In this document: positions 1-7,405 of the stretch, piece after piece
Position numbering within the stretch: the stretch's first letter is position 1
Layout: each line of letters starts with the position of its first letter
Source: an uncultured Psychrobacillus sp.
Lineage (GTDB): Bacteria > Bacillota > Bacilli > Bacillales_A > Planococcaceae
Assembly: GCA_934234185.1 (NCBI GenBank)
Contig: CAKQHO010000014.1
Location: 1 to 49,539 of the forward strand
Reading direction: 5' to 3'
DNA length: 49,539 nt
The notes under the pieces: generated by a model
Seen by the model: the letters and a program-made list of their open reading frames with translations, nothing else
Told to the model about the DNA's origin: nothing
The model's database searches: none
Translations under genes and position numbers: made by a program

Positions 1-2
1 GC

Positions 3-86
3 GTTAAACTAACAATTTTCGATACTAAAGAACCTTCCGGAATAGATACCTTTATTAAAATGGCTAAGACCATCAAATCCAAATAA
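3..86 (+). CDS. C-terminal end of a truncated unknown gene
   Basis: An open frame runs from the window edge to a TAA at 84-86 and encodes the last 27 residues of a protein ending in IKSK. It is followed directly by a hairpin with a T-run, as expected for the end of a real gene. The piece is too short to assign a family, and no domain motif is visible. Confidence 0.5.
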   Translation, partial: VKLTIFDTKEPSGIDTFIKMAKTIKSK

Positions 87-124
87 AAACTTCGGGCCTA
101 TCTGGGCTCGAAGTTTTGTTTTTT
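86..124. terminator. Bidirectional intrinsic terminator
   Basis: The arms AAAACTTCG and CGAAGTTTT, extended by a GGCC/GGGC pairing, form a strong stem with T-runs on both strands. It lies between the stop codons of the convergent partial gene (left) and the MarR-type gene (right) and can serve both. Confidence 0.8.
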
Positions 125-566
125 AAGATAAATTTTTTATAGATAACCCAAGTTTCTTTAAAAGTTCAATGGATTGAAGCTTCTCTTCTTCTGACAGCGC
201 ATTCATTAGCTCTTCTAATTGTTTTTCATGACGAGGAAAAAGGTCTCCCATAAAGTTCTTTCCATCTTCTGTGATTTCCGCATAGGTTACTCTTCTATCC
301 GTATCACTTGATACTCGCTTAATAAATCCTCTACCTTCCAATTTATCTACTACATAAGTAATAGATCCACTCGCCAACAAAATCTTATTGCCGATATGTT
401 GTAGGGGCTGTTTTCCTTTATGATATAAAAGTTCGAGCACAGCAAATTCAGTTGGGTTTAAACCGTTCTCTTGGAAAAATTGATTGGTACATTCATGTAT
501 TACCTTATGTGCCCTAGATAACACGATAAATAATTTTAAAGCACTATTCGATGATTCATTTGTCAT
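123..566 (-). CDS. MarR-family transcriptional regulator, MhqR-like
   Basis: A winged helix-turn-helix DNA-binding regulator of 147 aa, typical for MarR proteins. The segment LLYHKGKQPLQHIG followed by LASGSITYVVDKLE and the wing DRRVTYAEIT match the recognition helix and wing of the MhqR/YkvE group. Those proteins repress quinone and azo-compound detoxification genes in Bacillus. The open frame extends to a GTG at 581, but AGGTGAGG (576-583) is a good ribosome-binding site 9 nt before the ATG at 566, so that start is chosen. No cysteine sensor is obvious. The histidine kinase gene lies 75 bp upstream on the same strand. The target genes are not in the window, so the MhqR function is inferred from the family. 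Confidence 0.8.
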   Translation of the reverse strand: MTNESSNSALKLFIVLSRAHKVIHECTNQFFQENGLNPTEFAVLELLYHKGKQPLQHIGNKILLASGSITYVVDKLEGRGFIKRVSSDTDRRVTYAEITEDGKNFMGDLFPRHEKQLEELMNALSEEEKLQSIELLKKLGLSIKNLS

Positions 567-640
567 TGTTTCCATCCTCACCTATTAATTACGTTAGGAT
601 TATTATAAGGGTGAGTATCTCCAATTGTCAAAACTACCTT

Positions 641-1687
641 CTACTCTATAACTTTCGGAAGGAAAAAAAGGAAACTAGTACCTTGACCATACTTGCTTTT
701 TACTGTAATTCTCCCCTTATGGGACTCTATTACTCGATTCATATATGGTAGTCCAAGACCTGTTCCTGTTGACTTTGTCGTAAAAAAAGGATTAAATATT
801 TTATCTAAGTTTTCAGGTAGAATACCTATCCCTTCGTCCATTACTTCTATACTAATTTCTGTATCATTTTCCGTTAAGAATATATAAATATTTCCCTTCG
901 TACTTATAGCTTCCATTGCATTTTTAAGTGTATTAATAAAAACTTGTTTTAAAAGCTTGCGATTTCCCGTGATCAGAATTTCTGAAGATAATTGAGAGGA
1001 AAAATGTATTTCTATTCCTTTCATAACTGCCTGTGGGGACATGAAATGAACGACCTCTAATATTAGGGGACTAATTGCGAATTGCACGTATTTTTCCTCT
1101 ATTGGCTTAGAAACCTGTAAAAGCTCTGTTAAAATTTCCTCCATCCTATCAATCTCATACTCGATTACGTCTAAATATCTTTTTCCATCTTCATCAGCAT
1201 TCTTTAACAGAAGCTGGGTGAAGCCTTTTAAAGAAGTGATAGGATTTCTTATTTCATGAGCAATACTTGCTGCTAATTGACCAATAGTACTTAGTGCATC
1301 CGAATGGTCTAATCTTTTTTTTATAGACATTTTTTCTGTTTCATCTATCATCTCAATCAGATATAATTCAGAATTGAGCTGTTTAGATGCCTTAAAATGT
1401 ACATATTTAGTTTCCCCATCTGATGCTGTAATTTCTGTTACTATTTCTGCTTGTCCATTTAGACGAAGCTCCATCAAAAAGTCTCTAAAATGGTGATGTT
1501 CCTTTGAAATAGCAAACAATTGTTGTATATTCAATGAATATAATGTTTCTTTGTCTACCTTTAGCATCTGCTCTAAGGTATCATTGACATCTAAGATAAC
1601 TCCATCTTTATCTATAAAAATAAGTCCACTTGAACATTGATGAAAAACTTGTTCATACGTCTGTTTGTAACCATATTCAGCTAACAT
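641..1687 (-). CDS. PAS-domain sensor histidine kinase, soluble, orphan
   Basis: The 348-aa protein has an N-terminal PAS domain (about residues 10-115, with SGLIFIDKDGVILDVND), a HisKA dimerisation domain with the phospho-acceptor His at about 144 (IAHEIRNPITSLKGF), and an HATPase domain. The HATPase shows an N box (NTLKNAMEAI), G1 (DEGIGI), F box (FNPFFTTK) and G2 (GTGLGL). No membrane segment is visible, so the kinase is probably cytosolic. There is no response regulator beside it, as is usual for the KinA/KinE-type kinases that feed the Spo0F-Spo0B-Spo0A phosphorelay. A phosphorelay role is an inference from this architecture and from the orphan context. Confidence 0.85.
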   Translation of the reverse strand: MLAEYGYKQTYEQVFHQCSSGLIFIDKDGVILDVNDTLEQMLKVDKETLYSLNIQQLFAISKEHHHFRDFLMELRLNGQAEIVTEITASDGETKYVHFKASKQLNSELYLIEMIDETEKMSIKKRLDHSDALSTIGQLAASIAHEIRNPITSLKGFTQLLLKNADEDGKRYLDVIEYEIDRMEEILTELLQVSKPIEEKYVQFAISPLILEVVHFMSPQAVMKGIEIHFSSQLSSEILITGNRKLLKQVFINTLKNAMEAISTKGNIYIFLTENDTEISIEVMDEGIGILPENLDKIFNPFFTTKSTGTGLGLPYMNRVIESHKGRITVKSKYGQGTSFLFFLPKVIE

Positions 1688-1812
1688 AACTCACCGGTCC
1701 TTTCAAAATAATTCCTTGAAGACCTACTTAATTAAATAGAAAATTTAAAAAATTGATTTGTTCCGATTATTTCATATTGAAACATATAATCAAATGGTAA
1801 AATAGAATTATA

Positions 1813-1840
1813 TTGTCGACAAACGAATCCCTGTTACAAT
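1813..1840 (+). promoter_or_regulatory. Sigma-A-type promoter for the radical SAM gene
   Basis: TTGTCG (1813-1818), a 16-nt spacer and TACAAT (1835-1840) lie about 30 nt upstream of the start codon and its AAAGGAG ribosome-binding site. Confidence 0.55.
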
Positions 1841-1869
1841 AGATATACAAATTAAAGGAGTTTAGGAAA

Positions 1870-3606
1870 ATGAACATACTACTAACAACATTGAATGCCA
1901 AGTTTATTCATACGAACCTGGCGTTACGATGTTTAAAAGCATATACTGAGCCAGACTATTCCCCCCTTATCGTCGAATATACGATTAAAGACCCTACCTT
2001 CAATATCGTTGCAGACTTGTACCAAAAAAAGCCGGATATTATTGGCTTTAGCTGTTACATTTGGAATATCGAAGAAACCATTAAAGTGATTAAAATGTTA
2101 AAAACAGTAGATCCCTCTGTCGTTATCGTATTAGGTGGTCCAGAAGTATCATATGATACGAACATTTGGCTTCGTCAGGTGAAAGAAATTGACTACATTA
2201 TTGTGGGAGAAGGGGAACTAGCGTTTAAAGAGCTGCTAGATTTCCTTCATCAAAAAAAGTCACTTAAAGAAGTACCTGGAGTAGCATATGTGTCAAACGA
2301 CAAATTTATTCTAAATCCGCTACCACCAAAATTAGATTTACGAGAATCTCCATCTCCCTATAGATTTGAAGAGGATTTGCCGAATCTATCCAAAAGAATA
2401 GCCTATATTGAAACTAGTAGAGGCTGTCCCTTCTCCTGTCAATTTTGTCTATCCTCCATTGAGGTTGGTGTAAGATACTTTAATAGAGAGAAAGTAAAAG
2501 AAGACATTCGATATTTAATGGCTAATGGAGCTAAAACAATTAAATTTGTTGATAGAACCTTTAATATTAGTCGAAGCTATGCAATGGAGATGTTTCAATT
2601 TCTGATTGATGAGCATATACCTGGAGTAGTCTTTCAATTTGAAATTACAGCAGATATTATGAGACCAGAGGTTATTCAGTTTTTAAATGAAAATGCACCA
2701 GCTGGTCTCTTCCGATTTGAGATTGGTGTGCAATCTACCAATGATTTAACTAATGAATTGGTAAAACGAAGACAAAACTTTGAAAAATTAAAGAGAACCG
2801 TTACGATGGTCAAAAGTGGAGGAAAAATTGATCAGCATTTAGACCTTATTGCGGGACTTCCCGAAGAGGATTATGATTCCTTTAGAAACACCTTTAATGA
2901 TGTATTTGCTATGAGACCAGAGGAGCTTCAACTAGGCTTTTTAAAGCTTCTTAGAGGAACAGGCTTACGAGTTGAGGCGGAGAAATATGGCTATGTTTAT
3001 GTGGATCAAGCTCCCTATGAAATCTTTTCAAACAATGTGTTAAATTTCGAGGAAATACTTAAAATCAAACAAGTGGAAGATGTTCTTGAGAAATACTGGA
3101 ATGCACATCGGATGGATGCAACTCTTGAATACTTATTTACTTACGTTTTTGATACACCTTTCGACTTTTTCCAACAGTTCGGCACTTATTGGGAAGAAAG
3201 AAATTGGTCAAGGATTGGTCATCAATTAGAGGACTTATTTACACGACTATATGATTTCTTGCAAGGATTAGAGCATATTAACTTAACATCGATAAAGAGT
3301 GTCATGAAGCTCGATTACTTATCCAAACAAAAGTTCCAGCCGCGTAAACCTTGGTGGGACAATGACCTAACTAGGGAGGAGCAAACAATTATTTATCAAC
3401 AGCTTCTAGAAAACCCATTGCTGGCTGGCGAAGAATTTGCTGCATTACATTTAAATGAACGTGAATTGTTTAAACAAACATTTGTAACCCCAATCTCTCT
3501 AGATGTACCTGCTTATCAAAAAGGAAATATTCTTGAGAAGGAAGGCTTTTTAGTAACCACCTTCCAAAAGGACTCCATGCCGCATTTCTCCTATATCTCA
3601 AAATAG
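1870..3606 (+). CDS. B12-binding domain radical SAM protein with DUF4080 C-terminus
   Basis: The 578-aa protein begins with a cobalamin-binding-like Rossmann domain (about 1-145; LGGPEVSYD and GEGE motifs) and continues with a radical SAM barrel. The cluster motif CPFSCQFC (CxxxCxxC) for the 4Fe-4S/SAM site lies near residue 190. The C-terminal third matches the layout of the DUF4080 extension. The enzyme class uses SAM and an iron-sulfur cluster to make radicals; the substrate of this subfamily is not known to me. The start ATG follows AAAGGAGTTTAGGAAA. The gene stands alone between its promoter and a strong terminator. Confidence 0.85.
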   Translation: MNILLTTLNAKFIHTNLALRCLKAYTEPDYSPLIVEYTIKDPTFNIVADLYQKKPDIIGFSCYIWNIEETIKVIKMLKTVDPSVVIVLGGPEVSYDTNIWLRQVKEIDYIIVGEGELAFKELLDFLHQKKSLKEVPGVAYVSNDKFILNPLPPKLDLRESPSPYRFEEDLPNLSKRIAYIETSRGCPFSCQFCLSSIEVGVRYFNREKVKEDIRYLMANGAKTIKFVDRTFNISRSYAMEMFQFLIDEHIPGVVFQFEITADIMRPEVIQFLNENAPAGLFRFEIGVQSTNDLTNELVKRRQNFEKLKRTVTMVKSGGKIDQHLDLIAGLPEEDYDSFRNTFNDVFAMRPEELQLGFLKLLRGTGLRVEAEKYGYVYVDQAPYEIFSNNVLNFEEILKIKQVEDVLEKYWNAHRMDATLEYLFTYVFDTPFDFFQQFGTYWEERNWSRIGHQLEDLFTRLYDFLQGLEHINLTSIKSVMKLDYLSKQKFQPRKPWWDNDLTREEQTIIYQQLLENPLLAGEEFAALHLNERELFKQTFVTPISLDVPAYQKGNILEKEGFLVTTFQKDSMPHFSYISK

Positions 3607-3685
3607 TAGGCGCTTAGGACAATCAGTCGCCAATCATTTACAGAGCAAATAGGAAAAAGCTAAATAAAAACATACAATATAAAAA

Positions 3686-3725
3686 TGCCAAAACGTTGAT
3701 TGAACAACGTTTTGGCATTTTTTTG
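3686..3725. terminator. Bidirectional intrinsic terminator
   Basis: The perfect 13-bp stem TGCCAAAACGTTG/CAACGTTTTGGCA with a 6-nt loop is followed by a T-run. It separates the convergent radical SAM and potassium transporter genes. Confidence 0.9.
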
Positions 3726-3754
3726 TAGCATTTAGGAATGAATAACCCACCTAT

Positions 3755-5107
3755 TTACCCAATAATCACTCGCTCCTTTGGATAATGGTATTTTGTTTTA
3801 TTCCTTCCTCCTCCTAGTGTAAATAAGAAGGAAATTAACCCTACCCGTCCAATAAACATTAGCGCCATAATAACAATCTTTCCGATCGTAGATAAATCAT
3901 CTGTGACTCCAAGAGACATTCCACATGTCCCGAAGGCAGAGGTGATTTCAAAAATTAGATACGTAACAGGTATGTTTTCCTCTGTTACAGACAATAAAAG
4001 GGTAGCTCCAAAAACCATAAAAATTGCCAATATAATAACAGCAAAGGCTCGATAAACATCTACCAATTCTATCTCTCTTCGAAATATTTGGATATGTTCA
4101 TTCCCTCGGGAAAAATTGATAAGAAACAAAATGGCAATAGCGAAGGTAGTTGTTCGAATTCCACCACCTACCGAGCTAGGAGATGCTCCTATAAACATAA
4201 GTGCACTCATTAAAAAGTTCGTGCCTTCTTGAAACTCCGTCACATCAAATGTCGTTAATCCTGCAGATCTTGTAGAAACAGAATGAAAGAATGCAGTAAA
4301 TATCTTCTCGTGCCAGGACATATCTTTTAATGATTCAAACATTTCTAGCAGGAAAATCATAATAGTACCAAAAACCAGTAACACCCCATAAGTAATGGTG
4401 GTGAGCTTTGTGAATAAAGTAAAACGAAAATGTTTATTTTTATTAGACAAAAATTCCTTTACCTCTATTAGTACCGGGAATCCGATTGCACCAAAAATAA
4501 TCAGAATACTTGTTATAATTTGGATGAAATAATCATGATGATAAGGTGTAAAAGAATTACCTGTTATATCAAATCCTGCATTTGTCGTGGCGGAAACAGA
4601 AGTAAATATACCATGAACCAATGCCTGCTTAAATGTATCGTAATATTGGGTAAAGTAGAGCGTTAAAATAATAGCACCTATTAACTGTACAATCAGTAAA
4701 ATTTTCACTATCTCTCTGATAAGATGAACTACTCCAGAGAGCTGGGACTGATTATGATCGACCATAATTAGCTGTCTTTCTCTAAGACCGATACGCTTAC
4801 CTGAAATTAACCAAATAAAAGTTCCAATAGACATGATACCAATTCCACCAAGCTGCAAAATTAGGACAATCATAAAATAACCAAAGGTAGTATATGTCTG
4901 GGAAACATCAATTGTAGTTAATCCGGTTACACTTACAGCACTTACAGCAGTAAAAATACTATCAATAAAATTAACTCTCACTCCTGGTCGATAAACTCCC
5001 GGTAAGTTTAATAAAATTACAGATACCGCTATTGCAAGAAAATAATACACGACTATCATTTGTGCTGGACTAAATCTCAAGCTCGATCGTAATGTGCTCT
5101 TGTTCAT
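3755..5107 (-). CDS. ktrD: Potassium uptake transporter KtrB/KtrD (TrkH family)
   Basis: The membrane subunit of a Ktr-type K+ uptake system, 450 aa, the usual length for KtrB/KtrD. The four pore loops with selectivity-filter glycines are visible in order: AVSVTGLTT, SATTNAGFD, STRSAGLTT and AFGTCGMSLG. Hydrophobic M1-P-M2 units surround each, and the C-terminal GRVGLISFLFTLGG segment is typical. The ATG at 5107 follows an AAAGGA site 9 nt upstream. No KtrA/KtrC RCK gene is adjacent, as for ktrD in B. subtilis, so the gating subunit would be encoded elsewhere. The choice of KtrD over KtrB rests on this context only. Confidence 0.85.
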   Translation of the reverse strand: MNKSTLRSSLRFSPAQMIVVYYFLAIAVSVILLNLPGVYRPGVRVNFIDSIFTAVSAVSVTGLTTIDVSQTYTTFGYFMIVLILQLGGIGIMSIGTFIWLISGKRIGLRERQLIMVDHNQSQLSGVVHLIREIVKILLIVQLIGAIILTLYFTQYYDTFKQALVHGIFTSVSATTNAGFDITGNSFTPYHHDYFIQIITSILIIFGAIGFPVLIEVKEFLSNKNKHFRFTLFTKLTTITYGVLLVFGTIMIFLLEMFESLKDMSWHEKIFTAFFHSVSTRSAGLTTFDVTEFQEGTNFLMSALMFIGASPSSVGGGIRTTTFAIAILFLINFSRGNEHIQIFRREIELVDVYRAFAVIILAIFMVFGATLLLSVTEENIPVTYLIFEITSAFGTCGMSLGVTDDLSTIGKIVIMALMFIGRVGLISFLFTLGGGRNKTKYHYPKERVIIG

Positions 5108-5151
5108 TTCATAAGTCCTTTCCTATGTATCACCTGTTCACTCATTGTATG

Positions 5152-5199
5152 AAAAAAAAACATAAAAAGATAGTTGTAAGTATACCATCTTTTTATGTT
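5152..5199 (-). terminator. Intrinsic terminator of the TerC gene
   Basis: On the minus strand, a 13-bp stem (arms AACATAAAAAGAT and ATCTTTTTATGTT) is followed by a run of nine T. It lies between the TerC stop and the ktrD start. Confidence 0.8.
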
Positions 5200-5270
5200 C
5201 GAATATGTTCTTTTATTTTTTTATCGACAAGAAAGTAAATACATCATCAACATATAACTACTACGTTTAG

Positions 5271-6044
5271 TTATTCGGCAGCTTTTTTATTCTTCGCTAC
5301 ACCTAGTAAATAACCACCTACTGCAATTACAAGTAATACAATCCAGAACGTCATCTTCCAGACAGTTGAATGTGGGAAATGCTCATCTAAAATTCCTACA
5401 TTCGGATGTGATAAAGTCAACACTGTTAGCTTAACTCCTACCCATCCAACAATTAAAAATGCTGCTGTTTCAAGGGTAGGGTATTTTTCTAATAGCTGTA
5501 CAAATTTATGTGCAGCAAAACGCATAATAACTAAACCAAATATTCCACCAAGGAACATGACAGTAAACTGTCCACCGTTGATTCCACCTATTTCAAAGTC
5601 TCCCCAATAAGGTAGGGTAACAGCGATCGCTACAGCAGCTAGCATAGAGTCGATAGCAAAGGCAATGTCCGCTAACTCTACCTTTAATACAGTCATCCAG
5701 AAGCTCGAACCCTTCGCTTCTTTCTCTAACGAATCTGTTTCAATATGTGGACCTGGTTTTTTACGCTGATCATAAATATGTTTGATTGAAATGAATAACA
5801 GATATGCCGCACCAATTGCTTGCACCTGCCATATATTTACCAAGAAAGTAATCATAAACAATGCTAGGAATCTAAATACGAATGCACCTAGTAAACCATA
5901 AAATAAAGCTTTTTTCTGCTGTTTTTTTGGTAAATGTTTAACCATAACAGCCATTACAACAGCATTATCTGCTGCCAGTAGACCTTCAAGCCCTACTAAA
6001 ACTAATAAAACCCAACCATACTCTAACAAAAGTCCGTAATCCAA
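5271..6044 (-). CDS. TerC-family membrane protein, Mn2+ exporter-like (YceF/YkoY)
   Basis: An integral membrane protein of 257 aa with about seven hydrophobic segments. It has the TerC signature acidic residues in the membrane (LLAADNAVVMA near the N-terminus and ADIAFAIDSMLAA in the middle). Bacillus relatives YceF and YkoY (MeeF/MeeY) export Mn2+ and help metal loading of secreted enzymes. The frame is open to a TTG at 6065. However, AAGGAGG (6051-6057) lies inside that extension and sits 6-7 nt before a TTG at 6044, which gives the 257-residue length remembered for YceF, so that start is preferred. The upstream leader is a yybP-ykoY riboswitch with a terminator, which independently supports the manganese role. 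Confidence 0.88.
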   Translation of the reverse strand: MDYGLLLEYGWVLLVLVGLEGLLAADNAVVMAVMVKHLPKKQQKKALFYGLLGAFVFRFLALFMITFLVNIWQVQAIGAAYLLFISIKHIYDQRKKPGPHIETDSLEKEAKGSSFWMTVLKVELADIAFAIDSMLAAVAIAVTLPYWGDFEIGGINGGQFTVMFLGGIFGLVIMRFAAHKFVQLLEKYPTLETAAFLIVGWVGVKLTVLTLSHPNVGILDEHFPHSTVWKMTFWIVLLVIAVGGYLLGVAKNKKAAE

Positions 6045-6065
6045 AACTTTCCCTCCTTTTTCCAA

Positions 6066-6102
6066 ATAAAAAGACCCCTGCCTTTAGAAAGGCAAAGGTC
6101 TT
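6066..6102 (-). terminator. Riboswitch-linked intrinsic terminator in the terC leader
   Basis: On the minus strand, a stem pairs AAGACC and TGCCTTT with AAGGCA and GGTCTT, followed by TTTTTATTT just before the ribosome-binding site. It sits directly downstream of the yybP-ykoY aptamer, as expected for a transcription-attenuating expression platform. Confidence 0.8.
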
Positions 6103-6105
6103 GCT

Positions 6106-6196
6106 AAGCAAAGTTAAATTGCTATCATAACCGATGGCTCAAGGCCATGTAATGACGACTATGAAATAGGTTTCCCTATAGCTACTCCCCTTTGAC
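6106..6196 (-). promoter_or_regulatory. yybP-ykoY (Mn2+) riboswitch aptamer
   Basis: The minus strand contains AAAGGGGAGTAGC (6193-6181), the hallmark 5' motif of the yybP-ykoY element. It is followed about 50 nt later by CCTTGAGCCATCGG and then TATGATAGC, whose TAGC can pair back with the 5' GCTA. The class binds Mn2+ and usually turns on metal exporters when Mn2+ is high. Its position ahead of a terminator and a TerC-type gene fits exactly. Aptamer borders are approximate because I paired the arms by eye. Confidence 0.85.
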
Positions 6197-6262
6197 AAAA
6201 GTCAAAAGTCTATTTAGTTATATAAATATCCTATCATAATTTTTTCTCGAAGAAAAGGAATA

Positions 6263-7345
6263 TTATTTAATCGGTATGTGATAGCTTTTATCGTCCTTAT
6301 GCTTATTATAAAAGGAAATCATACTTGGTACAGACTGTAGAAAATCGGGGCATTCAATCCCCCCTTCTCTTAAGATACTTTGTGCTACTGTTGTATCAAA
6401 TGTAGAATTCCAAGTAACATAATCTATTGTTTCTTTTTCAACCTGAAGCAGCTTCCTAATTGGATAAATACTAACAGCAGCCTTTGCTAAGCCTAACGGC
6501 AATCTACCCTTTGGATATCTACCTGTAACCTCTTTTACAAATGCCCTATATACCTCTTCAACCGGATATGGATTTGGATCAGTCAGATGTACTGTTTTAC
6601 CAACTGCTTTTTCAGAAAAACTACAAAAAATAGTTGCTCTTGTAATATAGTCACAGGGAACAACATTTATGAATGAAGTTGACCTTCCAAGGTATGGAAT
6701 GAAGGGCAACCTCTTTAAGTTTGTAATCATATTAATAAAAAAGTATGGTCCATCAAACTTGATAGTTTCTCCAGTTTTAGAGTCACCTCTTACAATCCCA
6801 GGTCTAATAATGGTTATAGGGAGGCTTTCTTTTAATCGTTCTACTAAAACCTCTGCTTCATATTTCGTTTCTTCATAAAAATTTTTGAAGGCTGTTGGCT
6901 TAATAAGCTCTGTTTCAAGCAGCATACCTTCTCGGATACCAGCAACATAAGCGGTACTAAAATATACATATCGTTTGATATTTTGTAACTGTAATACAAG
7001 TTGGTTTAACCTATCTGTTCCTAAAACATTTACTTTCCAAGCAATATCCCGCGGTACAGCTAAATCATAAATAGCTGCCAGGTGCCATATGTATTCTACT
7101 TCCTGAAGCCTATTAATCGTCTCCTCTGTCAGCCCAACATTAGGTAATGTAATATCCCCTTCAATCGGTATGATTGGAATATCCTGATTATCCTTTCCTA
7201 TTTCAGCTATAACTTCCTTCGCCTTTGTCAGCTCGCTTGGTAAAACAAGGACATAAATTTTGCTCAACTTCTTCTGCAGACGAAGCTCTTTAATAATATT
7301 GGAAGCCAGAAAACCTGGAAATCCAGTAAATAGCCCTATTGCCAT
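6263..7345 (-). CDS. Extended SDR / thioester-reductase-like NAD(P)-dependent oxidoreductase
   Basis: The 360-aa protein has an N-terminal Rossmann nucleotide-binding motif TGFPGFLAS. The central WHLAAIYDL and the STAYVAG strand precede the catalytic YxxxK (YEETKYEAE), and IRPGIVRGDS is typical of the NAD-binding-4 (male-sterility/thioester reductase) SDR group. The likely reaction is reduction or epimerisation of an activated acyl or sugar substrate; the substrate cannot be read from the sequence. The ATG at 7345 follows AAAGGGGTGG. The gene is separated from the upstream RND pump by a terminator, so it probably has its own promoter or relies on read-through. Confidence 0.75.
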   Translation of the reverse strand: MAIGLFTGFPGFLASNIIKELRLQKKLSKIYVLVLPSELTKAKEVIAEIGKDNQDIPIIPIEGDITLPNVGLTEETINRLQEVEYIWHLAAIYDLAVPRDIAWKVNVLGTDRLNQLVLQLQNIKRYVYFSTAYVAGIREGMLLETELIKPTAFKNFYEETKYEAEVLVERLKESLPITIIRPGIVRGDSKTGETIKFDGPYFFINMITNLKRLPFIPYLGRSTSFINVVPCDYITRATIFCSFSEKAVGKTVHLTDPNPYPVEEVYRAFVKEVTGRYPKGRLPLGLAKAAVSIYPIRKLLQVEKETIDYVTWNSTFDTTVAQSILREGGIECPDFLQSVPSMISFYNKHKDDKSYHIPIK

Positions 7346-7371
7346 GAAACCACCCCTTTCAAAAATTATAC

Positions 7372-7398
7372 AAAAAAAGAGCCTTCATAAGAAGACTC
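7372..7398 (-). terminator. Intrinsic terminator of the RND pump gene
   Basis: On the minus strand, GAGTCTTC, a short loop and GAAGGCTC are followed by TTTTTTTG, just after the pump stop codon. Confidence 0.8.
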
Positions 7399-7405
7399 TG
7401 CAACA

